From the NCBI RefSeq assembly GCF_014193895.1, contig NZ_BLZR01000001.1, positions 2,666,001 through 2,730,000 on the forward strand: DNA of 64,000 nucleotides, written 5' to 3'. This document shows positions 25,554 through 35,563 of the stretch, piece by piece. Position numbers and translations under genes: made by a program. How positions within the stretch are numbered: the stretch's first letter is position 1; every line of letters begins with the position of its first letter. The stretch comes from Clostridium fungisolvens. Lineage in GTDB: Bacteria > Bacillota > Clostridia > Clostridiales > Clostridiaceae. The notes beneath the pieces were generated by a model. It did no database searches. It saw only the letters and a program-made list of their open reading frames with translations, and was not told the origin of the DNA.

Positions 25554-28500
25554 TTAAGCTTCGTTATTCTTAAACAAACTTTCAAGGTCAAAGCCTAATT
25601 GTTTAGCTTCACCAAGTCTTATTAAAGCATCAGGATCATTGTCTCTGAAATATGTATGCTTTATTTCCCTTTCCTTAGTCATTATTTGAGTACTATTGTC
25701 CTTAGAACTTCTAAGTCTTAAACTATACACAATAGGGAAATAGGTTCTTATGAACTTTCCTTCTGCATGCGCTGTAAGGGCTATTATTTGGAAGCCTAAT
25801 TGCTCTGCTATGAAGAAAACCGGATCAAGAACGTGGTCACTGGAAGCTTTACCAAACGGGTTGTCCACAATCACTGTTCTGTAGTGCCTATTAGTTGGCA
25901 TTATCTGTTTTCTTTTTTCAGCTAAGTAGTTTAATATACCTAAGAATAAGGACATATTCTTACTCCACTTCTCTCCTCCAGACCAAGAATTAGATACTTC
26001 CCAAGAGAAAGGCGCACTTCTCATTTTTCCGTCATTGGTTACTTTTCTACATTTAACTTTAATAGTATCTTGCTTCATTACTATTTGTAATAATTGCTTG
26101 GACTTAAGCCATTTTTCAATTTCTTTCTTTGCCTGGTCTGCTAGTTCCATTCCATTTTCATCTTTAAATTTGTCGCCTTCAAGTTGGTTCAGCATCCAAT
26201 CAATATGCTTTGCCAGTTCTTCTTTTCCTTCTTTTTCATCCCACTCTGGGACATTGAAGATAAATACTTCTTTCCATTCCTCTTCAACCTTTATTCTTGT
26301 CTTTTTAGGAATAGCTTTTAGTTCTTGAACCATTGTAATTAGATAAGAATGTAATTGATTAATAAACTGCTGCACTTCCTTATCATGTTCACGAATATCA
26401 TTTTGAGCAATATCTATGGTTCGTGATATTCTTTCATTCATCATCTTCTGCCACTCAATGATATCCTTATAGGTATTTTTAAATCTCACACCTGAAGTAG
26501 CCATCTCTTTAAGCTTTACATCAAGTATTTCGCTTTCACAGAATTTTACAAACACATCCTTTTGTGCTTCTGTTTCTAAGCTCTTTTTATCTAAGACTTT
26601 CTTTATATCTTCTAATTTCTTCTTTGCAGCCTCAACGATTCCTTTTCTATTATAAGGAAGATTCTGTGCTAGCTCCTCTGGAAGTTTACATAACTGAATC
26701 TCTTCACTTAAATAAGCATAGCTTGCATTGAAAAGTTCTAGATTTCTTAAGATATTCAAAGTACTTTTTTCTTCGTTATCTAATCTTTCTTTTTCACTGG
26801 ATAAATAAGCTCTCTTTTTCTTTAAAACATCTTTTTCCTTTGATAGCTGCGGCTTTATAAGCTCAAGTTCCAAATTGAAATTGATTATTTCTTTATAGTA
26901 TTTTAGATAATCTTCTTTTTTAACTTCGTAAAGAGTTTTACTCTTTTCAAATCTTGTTTTAGCTTCATCAGCTTCACCTTTTAATTTTCCTAACGGTTCT
27001 TTTAGTTCCTTTATTTCATCAAGCAAACTGGATATTTCTATATCACCATTAAGAGGAAATTCTAAATTTTCATCTGCAGTAACCTCTAGTTTTTTCATAA
27101 AGTCCTGCAGCTGCTTTTCATGATTTTTCTTTAAATTTATAGAGCCTTTTAATCTCTCTTCTATCTGTCCTCTATTTTGCTGCTTATTATCAAGCTGATC
27201 TTTAAGTATTTTTCTCTCCTCTTCCAATACTTCTTTACTTAAGTCAGAAAACATTGGAGATAAAGTTTTTACTTCTTCGTATAGTTTTTCAGCCTTTAAA
27301 GAACTTATATTGTTTTTTACATTACTTAAATCTCTATCTAACTGAGTTTTAACTTCTTCATTTTCCTTAAAAGTTCTTTCAGCTCTTAAAGTTTCTACTT
27401 CTATTAGCTCTAGATCTTTACTAATAAGGCTTATCTTAACTTCATTTTCTTCTTTTTCACTGGTCTTGCTTATGGATTCTTGTCCCTTTATTACCTTATC
27501 CTCTAGATTTCTCTGCTCTGTACTAAACTCTTTCACATCACTGTCTATCTTTTTAACTTCAATATCTATTTCACTTAGTCTAGCTTCACTAATCTTTATT
27601 GAATTAGAGACTTCTTCTGCTTTTTCCTTAAGGCCCTTTTCGACTTTTAAAAGCTCATTATAATGTTCATATGGATATTTATTATAAAATGTAGTTATAT
27701 CTCTATGTAAATCTTGGCACTGACTTAGCTCTGCTTCTTTTTCTTCACGGAGCTTTGTAGTTTCGTCAGCCTTAAGCACAATATCTTTTTGCCAGTTTTC
27801 AAAATATGTTTGATTTATGTTATTAGACCAAATAGAAGGATATATTATGTTTTCTTTTATTGTAGCATTTTCTCCTAAAGCATTAGCCTTAGCTTCATTT
27901 TCACTAAGTATTATAATAGGATGTAGAATGTCTCCTATACTTTTACTAACCTTATCTTTAACCTTCTCTACCTCTTTGTCTGAAGTTATTAAGCTCAAGG
28001 CCCAATAAGGATAGTTTTTAAAAAGCTCCTGCTCAGACTTTCCTTCTTTTCTGCATATTCTTTGAATATACTTTGTACCACTTTCTAAATAATTAAATCC
28101 AGTTCTCCATTGGTCTATACTCTTCTCTAAGGCAGGATCTGCTGTATAATATTCACTTTCTTTGTACTCATCAGCATACCTATGAGCTAGTCTTTCATTA
28201 AATATAGATGTTTCTTTTTCTTCCTTTAATTTATAAAGCTTACTTTCTACCTGAGTAACTATTGTACTTTGCTTTGAATATATAGAATCAGCTTCAAAGC
28301 TTAGCCAACTGCTTCTAAATTCTTTTATATTACTTAATAGCTCAACCTTGTTATCATTTATACTCTTAATCTCGCTAGTTAAAGCATGCTTCTCCTCATT
28401 AACCCCTTCTAATTCTTTTCTAAAATTAGTCAAAGCTTCCTTGAGGTTTTGTTGTTCTTCATTAAGACTTCTTTTCTGGTTGTTAGCTTCAAAGATTTTA

Positions 28501-30023
28501 TGTTCAAGCTCATTTATTCTATTTTTCCATATTAAGACTTCGTCTTTTATATTGCCTTCATTAGGATTGTCTAAGATTGCTTTATTGATCTTATTTATAT
28601 CAGTAGTCAAATAAGAAATTATACCTTGAAGATTGCTTTTATTATCCAGTAAAGTCTTCTCTTTAGTCCTTATAGCCTTTAGTTCCATCTCACTAGTCTT
28701 AAGCTGCTGGACAACATTATTTATCTGACCTTCTAATAAATTCTTTTCTTTTTCTAAGCTTTCTTCCTTATCTAAATAGTAACCTCTTATTCTTTTACTA
28801 TTTTCCTCTAGTTTCTCTTTTATATCTTCAACAGCTTCATCCTTATCTAATGCTTCTAGCTGTTTATTTATAAGTTCAATACTTTCTGCTTCTACTTTTA
28901 TGTCTTTTTTATACTTTGAGATTTGAAGGCTTGAATACTTACTTTCCTTCTCAGCCTTTATATGTTTAAGTTTGTCATAGCTTTCAAGAGTTTGTTTGTA
29001 GTTTTTCTCTTCCTTAATCATGTCATTTTCATATTTTTTTATGTCATAGGATAAGTTTTTTTGTTTCCAAAGCTCTTCTTCCTCAGATAAAGCAAGGGTT
29101 TCCTTATTATTCTTTTCAAGCTTACCCTTTATATCCTCAGCTTCTATCTTTATGTAATTGTCCAAAGCTTTTAAAGCTTCTTTTGCCTTTATCTCTTCAG
29201 CTTTAGCTAAATCATACTCTTCAAAAACTCTTGAATATAACTCTATCTGCTCTTCAACCTTTTTGCTTTCTTCTATTCTTGCATTTAGCTGTTTATATTT
29301 TTTAAAGTGTTCTCTTTGTCTTTCAAAAATCTCAACAAAATCCTTAGTACCTTCTCCAGCCAAAGCTTCTTCCACAGTAGGTATAAGTAGATTGTCTACA
29401 AGCTGACCAGTGGTCTTGCAAGCATCAAAAAAGGCTTCTACTCCACCTTCTGCTCCATTTATTAAAGCGATTTTCCTCCACTCTGAAGGTATTATCTTAA
29501 AATTATCTTCTATGTAAGAATGGTATTCTCTTATGCTCTTAAAGGTTTTAGCATTCATTCTGTTTTGGCTCATATAACCATAGTATTCTGCCATTTCTTC
29601 CTTAGTGGACGGCCTCATGCTTCCATTGATGCTTTCTCTTACAAAAGGTATCTTATCGATGGAATTATCATCATTTTCTATGTATTCATAAACATACTTA
29701 TGAGAATCTATATACTCCTTATTCATAAACAAGGTCACTGCTGTAACCGCATATCTTCTTGGTCTCTCATTTAATATCCACTCAATGGCAATATGTGCTG
29801 AGGTATTTTGCAATGCTAATGTATTTTTCACCTTTCTATCTGCTACTTCAATATTTGGAAGTATTGCTTGCAGCGCCGTTTGAACAAAAACAGTTTTTCC
29901 TCCGCCATTTTCAAGTAGTATAGCTCCGTTATAGCTGTCAAACTCAAAAATATCATCATTATATCTTTTTTCACCATTTTCATACACCACATTAGTAAAA
30001 CGAATTTTTGAAATCGCCGGCAT
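25554..30023 (-). CDS. SMC/MukB-like condensin ATPase (MksB/JetC type)
   Basis: A 1489-residue ABC-type ATPase. Walker A is ENGGGKT at residues 38-44; the C-terminal head has the signature SNSWSGGEKW and a Walker B region YRTVIVDNPFGKASSDHVLD, followed by ALTAH. Between lie about 900 residues of coiled coil with a hinge-like interruption around residues 620-720. This is the MksB/JetC plan rather than canonical Smc, and it is longer than the approximately 1100 residues of type I JetC. Its start overlaps the stop of the preceding gene in TAATG, so translation is coupled. It probably loops DNA with the two upstream products. No nuclease gene follows. Confidence 0.9.
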   Translation of the reverse strand: MPAISKIRFTNVVYENGEKRYNDDIFEFDSYNGAILLENGGGKTVFVQTALQAILPNIEVADRKVKNTLALQNTSAHIAIEWILNERPRRYAVTAVTLFMNKEYIDSHKYVYEYIENDDNSIDKIPFVRESINGSMRPSTKEEMAEYYGYMSQNRMNAKTFKSIREYHSYIEDNFKIIPSEWRKIALINGAEGGVEAFFDACKTTGQLVDNLLIPTVEEALAGEGTKDFVEIFERQREHFKKYKQLNARIEESKKVEEQIELYSRVFEEYDLAKAEEIKAKEALKALDNYIKIEAEDIKGKLEKNNKETLALSEEEELWKQKNLSYDIKKYENDMIKEEKNYKQTLESYDKLKHIKAEKESKYSSLQISKYKKDIKVEAESIELINKQLEALDKDEAVEDIKEKLEENSKRIRGYYLDKEESLEKEKNLLEGQINNVVQQLKTSEMELKAIRTKEKTLLDNKSNLQGIISYLTTDINKINKAILDNPNEGNIKDEVLIWKNRINELEHKIFEANNQKRSLNEEQQNLKEALTNFRKELEGVNEEKHALTSEIKSINDNKVELLSNIKEFRSSWLSFEADSIYSKQSTIVTQVESKLYKLKEEKETSIFNERLAHRYADEYKESEYYTADPALEKSIDQWRTGFNYLESGTKYIQRICRKEGKSEQELFKNYPYWALSLITSDKEVEKVKDKVSKSIGDILHPIIILSENEAKANALGENATIKENIIYPSIWSNNINQTYFENWQKDIVLKADETTKLREEKEAELSQCQDLHRDITTFYNKYPYEHYNELLKVEKGLKEKAEEVSNSIKISEARLSEIDIEVKKIDSDVKEFSTEQRNLEDKVIKGQESISKTSEKEENEVKISLISKDLELIEVETLRAERTFKENEEVKTQLDRDLSNVKNNISSLKAEKLYEEVKTLSPMFSDLSKEVLEEERKILKDQLDNKQQNRGQIEERLKGSINLKKNHEKQLQDFMKKLEVTADENLEFPLNGDIEISSLLDEIKELKEPLGKLKGEADEAKTRFEKSKTLYEVKKEDYLKYYKEIINFNLELELIKPQLSKEKDVLKKKRAYLSSEKERLDNEEKSTLNILRNLELFNASYAYLSEEIQLCKLPEELAQNLPYNRKGIVEAAKKKLEDIKKVLDKKSLETEAQKDVFVKFCESEILDVKLKEMATSGVRFKNTYKDIIEWQKMMNERISRTIDIAQNDIREHDKEVQQFINQLHSYLITMVQELKAIPKKTRIKVEEEWKEVFIFNVPEWDEKEGKEELAKHIDWMLNQLEGDKFKDENGMELADQAKKEIEKWLKSKQLLQIVMKQDTIKVKCRKVTNDGKMRSAPFSWEVSNSWSGGEKWSKNMSLFLGILNYLAEKRKQIMPTNRHYRTVIVDNPFGKASSDHVLDPVFFIAEQLGFQIIALTAHAEGKFIRTYFPIVYSLRLRSSKDNSTQIMTKEREIKHTYFRDNDPDALIRLGEAKQLGFDLESLFKNNEA

Positions 30024-30763
30024 TACTTTTCGTCCCCCTTCATCTTGTCAATGTTGTACAGAAAATCTAGTATTCCTCTATTGTAATCATACTCCATGTA
30101 GTATCTCTGAATGATAGTCTTAGCCTTTTCCGTAAGCTCAAGCTCTTCATTTCCAATATCCTTTATAAGTTCTTGGTCCTCAAGAAACTTTTTAACAGTA
30201 TTTAAAAAGCTCTTTCTACTTATAGTTCTACCATCCTGAGCCTTTACTTTTTCCTTAATTTCATCCATGTCAGTCCACTTTTGAATTATAGCAGACCAAT
30301 TATACTCAAACTCCTGATCTAGAGCTTTAAGCTTTTCCTCTTCATGCTCTGTTAATATAAAAATTCTCTGATTTAAACTATCTAGCCAATCAGTTATGGT
30401 AATAAAATCTCTAGTTGCTTCATTAGTTTGATAACTATCATAAAAATCACCAAATAAAACGATAATTGATAAATACATAAGATATAAATCCAGATTCACA
30501 GCTTTACTTGGGAGATATGCTTTTCTTATAGCTTCATTTGAAACGTGGAAAATAGACTCTTTTGCTATGGGAATCATATAGATTACTTCCCCAGAAGAAA
30601 AGATAGTACAATCTACCTCTCTAGCAAACTGATCTACCAGTCCTCGTGTAACATCGTCTGAGGTATAAAGCTTTAAATCCTCTTTTTCTCCGTATCCGTT
30701 CATAGCTAGTGTAGAATATAGCTTGAAGCTTTGCATTACTTGCTCATTGCTATAAAGTGCCAT
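30023..30763 (-). CDS. MksE/JetB-like (kite-type) condensin subunit
   Basis: A 246-residue, mostly helical protein (MALYSNEQVMQSFKLYSTLA at the start). Position and size between the kleisin-like and SMC-like genes identify it as the MksE/JetB-type winged-helix subunit that bridges kleisin and ATPase; I believe it belongs to the DUF6063 group but cannot confirm this here. Both its ends overlap the neighbouring genes in TAATG, which implies stoichiometric co-translation. No catalytic motif is present. Confidence 0.78.
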   Translation of the reverse strand: MALYSNEQVMQSFKLYSTLAMNGYGEKEDLKLYTSDDVTRGLVDQFAREVDCTIFSSGEVIYMIPIAKESIFHVSNEAIRKAYLPSKAVNLDLYLMYLSIIVLFGDFYDSYQTNEATRDFITITDWLDSLNQRIFILTEHEEEKLKALDQEFEYNWSAIIQKWTDMDEIKEKVKAQDGRTISRKSFLNTVKKFLEDQELIKDIGNEELELTEKAKTIIQRYYMEYDYNRGILDFLYNIDKMKGDEK

Positions 30764-32262
30764 TAATATTCCTCCAATCTAAAGCTCATATTCTTAATTT
30801 CAAATCTATCTGTAACTTTCAGTATAGTGTCAAGTTCCTCTACATAAAGCTTCTTGCCCTTTTTAATTAATAACTTATAAACTTGTCCAAATATACCCTC
30901 TTCTTGATCCTCCTGCACTTCCATAACCACAGGAGATTTTTGATGCAATATAATAAAGAAATCATAAAAACTACGGTGATTTAATATTTCAGCGTAAGCA
31001 TTATCTTTCATAAACTCAACTATTCTTTCAAGAGTTATTTCATTTTCAGCCTTCATGGCCATAAGTATTATAGAACCAATTACCTTATAATTGTTGCTTT
31101 GAAGCTTAATATCAAGCTTCGCCTCTTCATCGCTAGTTACAGCTAAAAAGTCATTTATTCTTTCTTCTTTATCCAGCTTTTCTATCTTCTGATGAGAAAA
31201 TACAGTTAAAGGAGACCACACCTTGCTTTTTTCTAAATACAGAAAAGGTTCAATAAGCGTTCTTGTCTCACCTAGTGGAATAGGTGATGAAAATACTCTG
31301 CTGGTTATTTCTTGATTGAAATTAAAAGAGTCTATCCCTACATAATATAAGGATTCCTGAGCTGCTTGAAGTGCTGAAGTCTTAAGAATAATGCTATCTT
31401 TAAAGAGTAGCCTATGGTTGTAATGAACCTCTCCTAGTTCTTTATCTATCTGTATGATAAGCTCATAAGCCTTTCTATCTTCGCTTTTACTTAAGTCACT
31501 GGCTATCTTTTCTCTAGTTTCTGTTACGAAGGTTTTTAATTCTTCAAACTCTTCATCTTCCATTTGCAATCTATTATTTATGTCTTCAATTATATTTTTA
31601 TATCTTTCATAGGTTTCATTAGATACAATATTTCTATTGACCTCATGCTTAATCCTAACTATTCTATCCTGCAGGTTCTTAACATCCAGATTCATTTCAT
31701 CTATCTGCCTTAAAGCTCCAGAAAACTCACCCTTCTCAAGCTGTTTTCTAAGTACCAGCTGATTTATAGAAAGTTGGAATTCATTAAAATATTCTTTTGT
31801 GGCAAAGATAAGCTCAAGCCCCTGCTCATCAAGAGTATAATACTGAGTGTTGGTCTCAAGATCTGCCTTTGCAGCCTTAAGCACTGAATACTGTACAGTT
31901 TCTTGCTTCTTAGTCTCCCAATTGAAAAAAGTCTTTGAATTTCTTTTTCCTGTAGGAGGTCTAAAGGTATCAATAATGGTTCTTGCAACCCTCTCAAAAC
32001 CTATAATATCCATAGTTATTTCATCTTTACTTAACTCCTGTAAAAATGCAGCAAGCTCCTTCACCCCTGTTTTCTTATTTCTTATAAGCATATTCTCAAA
32101 AAAGAACAGTAAGGTTAAAAGGCCAAAACTAAAATAATCAACCTCTTTTCCTTTGTCATCCTTCATTCCTTTTCTTGATAATGCATATAAAGGATCAAAT
32201 AGAGCCAGTCTTTGAATTCTTTCTCTGTAGTTCTCAACTACATTTCCTATGTTTATTTCCAT
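30763..32262 (-). CDS. MksF/JetA-like (kleisin-type) condensin subunit
   Basis: A 499-residue protein, first in the operon. It has an N-terminal helical region (ERIQRLALFDPLYALS), a central coiled coil around residues 195-280 (DEMNLDVKNLQDRI) and a C-terminal winged-helix-like part ending KNMSFRLEEY. This matches MksF/JetA kleisin architecture by size, order and secondary structure rather than by a short motif. The ATG with GGAGG at eight bases is preferred over one five codons upstream that overlaps the site. An extended -10 TGGTAAAAT lies about 90 bases upstream. No SOS box is seen at this promoter. Confidence 0.75.
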   Translation of the reverse strand: MEINIGNVVENYRERIQRLALFDPLYALSRKGMKDDKGKEVDYFSFGLLTLLFFFENMLIRNKKTGVKELAAFLQELSKDEITMDIIGFERVARTIIDTFRPPTGKRNSKTFFNWETKKQETVQYSVLKAAKADLETNTQYYTLDEQGLELIFATKEYFNEFQLSINQLVLRKQLEKGEFSGALRQIDEMNLDVKNLQDRIVRIKHEVNRNIVSNETYERYKNIIEDINNRLQMEDEEFEELKTFVTETREKIASDLSKSEDRKAYELIIQIDKELGEVHYNHRLLFKDSIILKTSALQAAQESLYYVGIDSFNFNQEITSRVFSSPIPLGETRTLIEPFLYLEKSKVWSPLTVFSHQKIEKLDKEERINDFLAVTSDEEAKLDIKLQSNNYKVIGSIILMAMKAENEITLERIVEFMKDNAYAEILNHRSFYDFFIILHQKSPVVMEVQEDQEEGIFGQVYKLLIKKGKKLYVEELDTILKVTDRFEIKNMSFRLEEY

Positions 32263-32386
32263 ACGCTGTTCCTCCATATGTGCTGAAGTTCTATTTTTCT
32301 TAAGCCAGGTTGTGGCAAGTATTGTTCATTTTTTCACCAATGTTTTTGTAGTTTGATTGTACATATATTTTACCATAAAAACAAGA

Positions 32387-32416
32387 AAAACACTAGCGTC
32401 CTACGAACTAGTGTTT
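32387..32416 (-). terminator. Orphan terminator-like hairpin in a divergent intergenic region
   Basis: ACACTAG (32390-32396) pairs with CTAGTGT (32408-32414), with a T-rich tract on the minus-strand side. No minus-strand gene ends here: it lies upstream of the SMC-like operon, so it may be a leader attenuator or a leftover. Confidence 0.5.
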
Positions 32417-32570
32417 CCATGTTCTTTTTAATTATCTTTTTAAAGCTAAATTTTATATGAATGTTGTTCACAGCGAATTAAAAGGTGGATTAATTTCAGA
32501 TTTTAAAGAAAGACAACCGATTTGTTTAATTTTATACATGTATTTTATTTTAATGTTATAATTGGATGTG

Positions 32571-32621
32571 TTATAAAAATAGCCTGACATTATAATGTCG
32601 ATGCCAGGCTATAATTTTATA
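32571..32621. terminator. Orphan hairpin related to the terminator at 25142
   Basis: ATAGCCTG pairs with CAGGCTAT, and TAGCCTGACAT plus GATGCCAGGCTA plus AATTTT are shared with 25142-25190. It contains the palindrome GACATTATAATGTC. It lies between divergent genes, where a terminator is unexpected. The rest of 32263-32838 shows no gene. Confidence 0.55.
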
Positions 32622-32775
32622 ATTTCAAGCAATGATTTTAAAAATCTCTACTAAATCAAAATTTCTATCCCTATAAATAGCTAACCTCTACACTTACTAC
32701 TAATAAGTGGGATAATAGCCAGCATTTTCGCCTTAACTTAGCAATGGTTTATCTTTATACTATTCAGCCTTTATG

Positions 32776-32794
32776 CTATACTATTATGGTATAG
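32776..32794 (+). promoter_or_regulatory. Inverted repeat upstream of the chemoreceptor gene
   Basis: CTATAC and GTATAG form an inverted repeat across seven bases and contain a TATACT -10-like hexamer. It may be an operator or promoter of the chemoreceptor gene; evidence is weak. Confidence 0.35.
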
Positions 32795-32838
32795 TTTATT
32801 ATTTAACAAATGAAGAAATTAAATTGGAGGTAAACATC

Positions 32839-34947
32839 ATGCACAAACTATTTAGGCCGGCAATAAGAGTGATGAACAATTTAAAGTATCCTCAAAAATT
32901 TGGCATTATAATGGTTATATTTCTTATTCCACTGTCAATATTATTGTTCTTTCATATCCAAAATTTAGCTTCTAATGTAAACGTATCCAAGAGTCAACTC
33001 AATGGTCTATCCTATGGTTCTGAAATTAGCTCATTAATTCAAAAAGTTCAACAACATAGAGGGCTAATGTCTTTATTTTTAGGAGGTAAAACTGATACAA
33101 AAGACACAATAACTGAAAAAAACTCTGAAATCAATGCAATAATTAGTAAAATAGATAAATTAGATGCTAGTTATGGTAAAGCCTTCTCTACTTCTTCACA
33201 ATGGAGCAAGATAAAAAGCGATTGGTCCAAATTAGAAAATGAAAGCTTTAATCTTTCAATGGTGGATTCTAGCAAACGACATACAGACTTAATATCTGAT
33301 ATTTTAAATTTAAAGATGGATGTTTCAGATGGCTCAAAATTATCTTTATTAGATAACATTGGAGAATATTATTTTTCTGATATGATTATAAATAAACTTC
33401 CTGAGATTACAGAACAAATTGGACAAGCAAGAGCCTTAGGTTCAGGCGTGGCGTCTAAAAAAAACATGACAGGTGACGAAAAATACAAACTGCTTGCCTT
33501 ATCTCAGTCTATAATAAATTCAATCCAAGGTACTGAACGTGACATGAACATAATATATTCTAACAATCCAGAGGTAAAAGCTAAGCTAGGGGATGTTACT
33601 GGTGGAGTTTTAACTAAAGCAAACTCTCTGGTTAACACTATAAATACTGAACTCATAAACAAAGATTCGATAACATTGGACTCTACTAAATATTTTAATG
33701 ATTCAACATCAGTTATAGATAGTGTATACGGTCTAATTAATCAATCCTCTGATATTTTATCTCAGTTATTACAAAATGATATTCAAAGGGAAACATCAAA
33801 AAGAGATATAACCATAGGAATTGTTGCTTTAGCACTTTTACTTATTCTTTATCTTTTCGTAGGTTTCTATTTAGCTATTAGAGAAACATTAAATATTATT
33901 GAGATAGCTTCAAATAAAATTGCTTCTGGAGATTTAAATGTACGGGTTGATCATTGTGTTAAAGATGAAACTAAATTAGTAATAAATTCATTAAACAATA
34001 TTGCAAAAGCTTTTTCTTCAATTGTGTCTTCAGCTCAAGTAGTTACAGCTGAGGTTGCAACCTCCTCAAAAGAACTATTTGCTGTGACAACTCAATCAGC
34101 TTTGGCAGCTAATCAAGTAGCTGTAGCTATGCAGGAAGTGGCTTCAGGTGTTGAGCAGCAGCTTGAAAAAAATGATGAGATATCCACCTCTTTTAATGAA
34201 ATTGTAAAGGCAATGCAGGCTATATCCGAAAACTCTTTAGAGGTGGCTGGTTCCTCTATTAATATGAAAGAAGAAGCAGAGCAAGGGTATGTTTCTGTAA
34301 AACAATCTATTTCACAGATGAATAATGTAAGTCGTTCCGTTAATGATACCAACACAATCATTCAAACCTTAGGTGCAAAATCTAAAAATATCAGCAGCAT
34401 AATTGCTACTATTACAGAAATAGCTTCTCAGACTAATTTGCTTGCCTTAAATGCTGCCATAGAAGCAGCAAGAGCAGGTGAACAGGGAAGAGGTTTTGCA
34501 GTGGTTGCTGAAGAAGTAAGAGAACTTGCAGAAAAAAGTGCAGAGTCTGCTAGTGAGATATCAAAGATAATACTATCTATACAAAATGAAACAGAGTCCT
34601 CTGTTGTGAATATGAATAAAGTTATGGTATCAGTTCAAGAAGAGCTAAGGACGGTGCATGAGTTTGAAGATATTCTAACAAACATCGTAAACTCCGCCAA
34701 AAAAGTTAGTGAGCAAATACATGATGTTTCTGCAACAGTTGAAGAAATCTCAGCAAGCTCTCAAGAGGTTTCAGTGTTAGTATCTCAAGTAGATTCCATG
34801 GCTAAAAACTTCTCTGATAAAGCTCAAAATGTAGCTAGTTCTTCTGAGGAACAACTGGCAGGATTAGAAAGTATAGAGAGTGCTACTGGAGTAATTCATG
34901 AGCTGGCTGATTCATTAAAGGTTAAGATAGATACCTTTAAGGTTTAA
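32839..34947 (+). CDS. Methyl-accepting chemotaxis protein with NIT-like sensor
   Basis: A 702-residue transmembrane chemoreceptor. TM1 lies at about residues 22-40 and TM2 near 345-367, enclosing an extracellular helical domain whose start (QKVQQHRGLMSLFLGGK) resembles the nitrate/nitrite-sensing NIT domain. A HAMP domain follows, then the cytoplasmic signalling domain with the conserved hairpin tip around LLALNAAIEAARAGEQGRGF. It should couple to CheA/CheW. The ATG preceded by GGAGG is chosen; a longer frame extends 22 codons upstream without a site. No chemotaxis or flagellar genes are adjacent. Confidence 0.93.
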   Translation: MHKLFRPAIRVMNNLKYPQKFGIIMVIFLIPLSILLFFHIQNLASNVNVSKSQLNGLSYGSEISSLIQKVQQHRGLMSLFLGGKTDTKDTITEKNSEINAIISKIDKLDASYGKAFSTSSQWSKIKSDWSKLENESFNLSMVDSSKRHTDLISDILNLKMDVSDGSKLSLLDNIGEYYFSDMIINKLPEITEQIGQARALGSGVASKKNMTGDEKYKLLALSQSIINSIQGTERDMNIIYSNNPEVKAKLGDVTGGVLTKANSLVNTINTELINKDSITLDSTKYFNDSTSVIDSVYGLINQSSDILSQLLQNDIQRETSKRDITIGIVALALLLILYLFVGFYLAIRETLNIIEIASNKIASGDLNVRVDHCVKDETKLVINSLNNIAKAFSSIVSSAQVVTAEVATSSKELFAVTTQSALAANQVAVAMQEVASGVEQQLEKNDEISTSFNEIVKAMQAISENSLEVAGSSINMKEEAEQGYVSVKQSISQMNNVSRSVNDTNTIIQTLGAKSKNISSIIATITEIASQTNLLALNAAIEAARAGEQGRGFAVVAEEVRELAEKSAESASEISKIILSIQNETESSVVNMNKVMVSVQEELRTVHEFEDILTNIVNSAKKVSEQIHDVSATVEEISASSQEVSVLVSQVDSMAKNFSDKAQNVASSSEEQLAGLESIESATGVIHELADSLKVKIDTFKV

Positions 34948-35060
34948 ATGATGGTAGTTAGTGTAGCATAAATACAGTTATTAAACTATATTATAACTCA
35001 CAAATCCTTTTGTACATAAAAGACAAGCTTCACCTTAAAGTGAAGCTTGTCTTCTTTACA

Positions 35061-35552
35061 TTATCTATATTCCAAAAGTATACTATCCTTTGCAACCATA
35101 TTTTTATCAACATGAAAATTTAAAATCTCATGGTTATTTTGGTTTGCAAGTATTAGCATTATTGTATCATCTAGTTCTTTATCATTAAGCAACTTCTTGT
35201 CAAAACTTATTAGAAGTTCTCCCTTTTTAACTTTCTGTCCTTCTTCACAGTGTATATTAAAGCCCTCACCTTTTAAGCTTACTGTATCAATTCCAACATG
35301 TATAAGGATTTCCACTCCATCCTCTGTTTCTATGCCAACAGCATGCTTACTATCCTTCATAACAATAATTATCTTTCCATCGCATGGAGAATATACTTTG
35401 TTATCTGTTGGAGTAATGGCAATTCCTTCCCCCATCATCTTCTGTGAAAAAACCTCATCCTTAACCGCAGCTAAATCTATACTTGTACCATTTGTGAAGG
35501 CATATAAAACCTTTTTATTTCTATTTGAACTTTTAAACAAATTCTTAAACAT
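35061..35552 (-). CDS. PTS EIIA component, glucose (Crr-like) family
   Basis: A 163-residue EIIA domain. The paired histidines of the glucose-family EIIA are present: His70 in SKHAVGI and the phospho-accepting His85 in LIHVGIDT. It transfers phosphate from HPr to the EIIB domain of the alpha-glucoside permease. It is the last gene of a three-gene minus-strand operon, 11 bases after the GH4 gene, and supplies the EIIA activity lacking in the 533-residue EIICB. GAGGT precedes the ATG. Confidence 0.93.
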   Translation of the reverse strand: MFKNLFKSSNRNKKVLYAFTNGTSIDLAAVKDEVFSQKMMGEGIAITPTDNKVYSPCDGKIIIVMKDSKHAVGIETEDGVEILIHVGIDTVSLKGEGFNIHCEEGQKVKKGELLISFDKKLLNDKELDDTIMLILANQNNHEILNFHVDKNMVAKDSILLEYR

Positions 35553-35563
35553 ATATACCTCTA

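Noticed and set aside
23821..32262. A JetD nuclease hidden in the condensin region
   Set aside because: The only other genes are the 88-residue SOS-box protein and the GHKL ATPase; neither shows a Toprim-type or other nuclease motif.
32457..32558. A 33-codon frame between the two orphan hairpins
   Set aside because: No ribosome binding site and no recognisable composition bias; too short to support.
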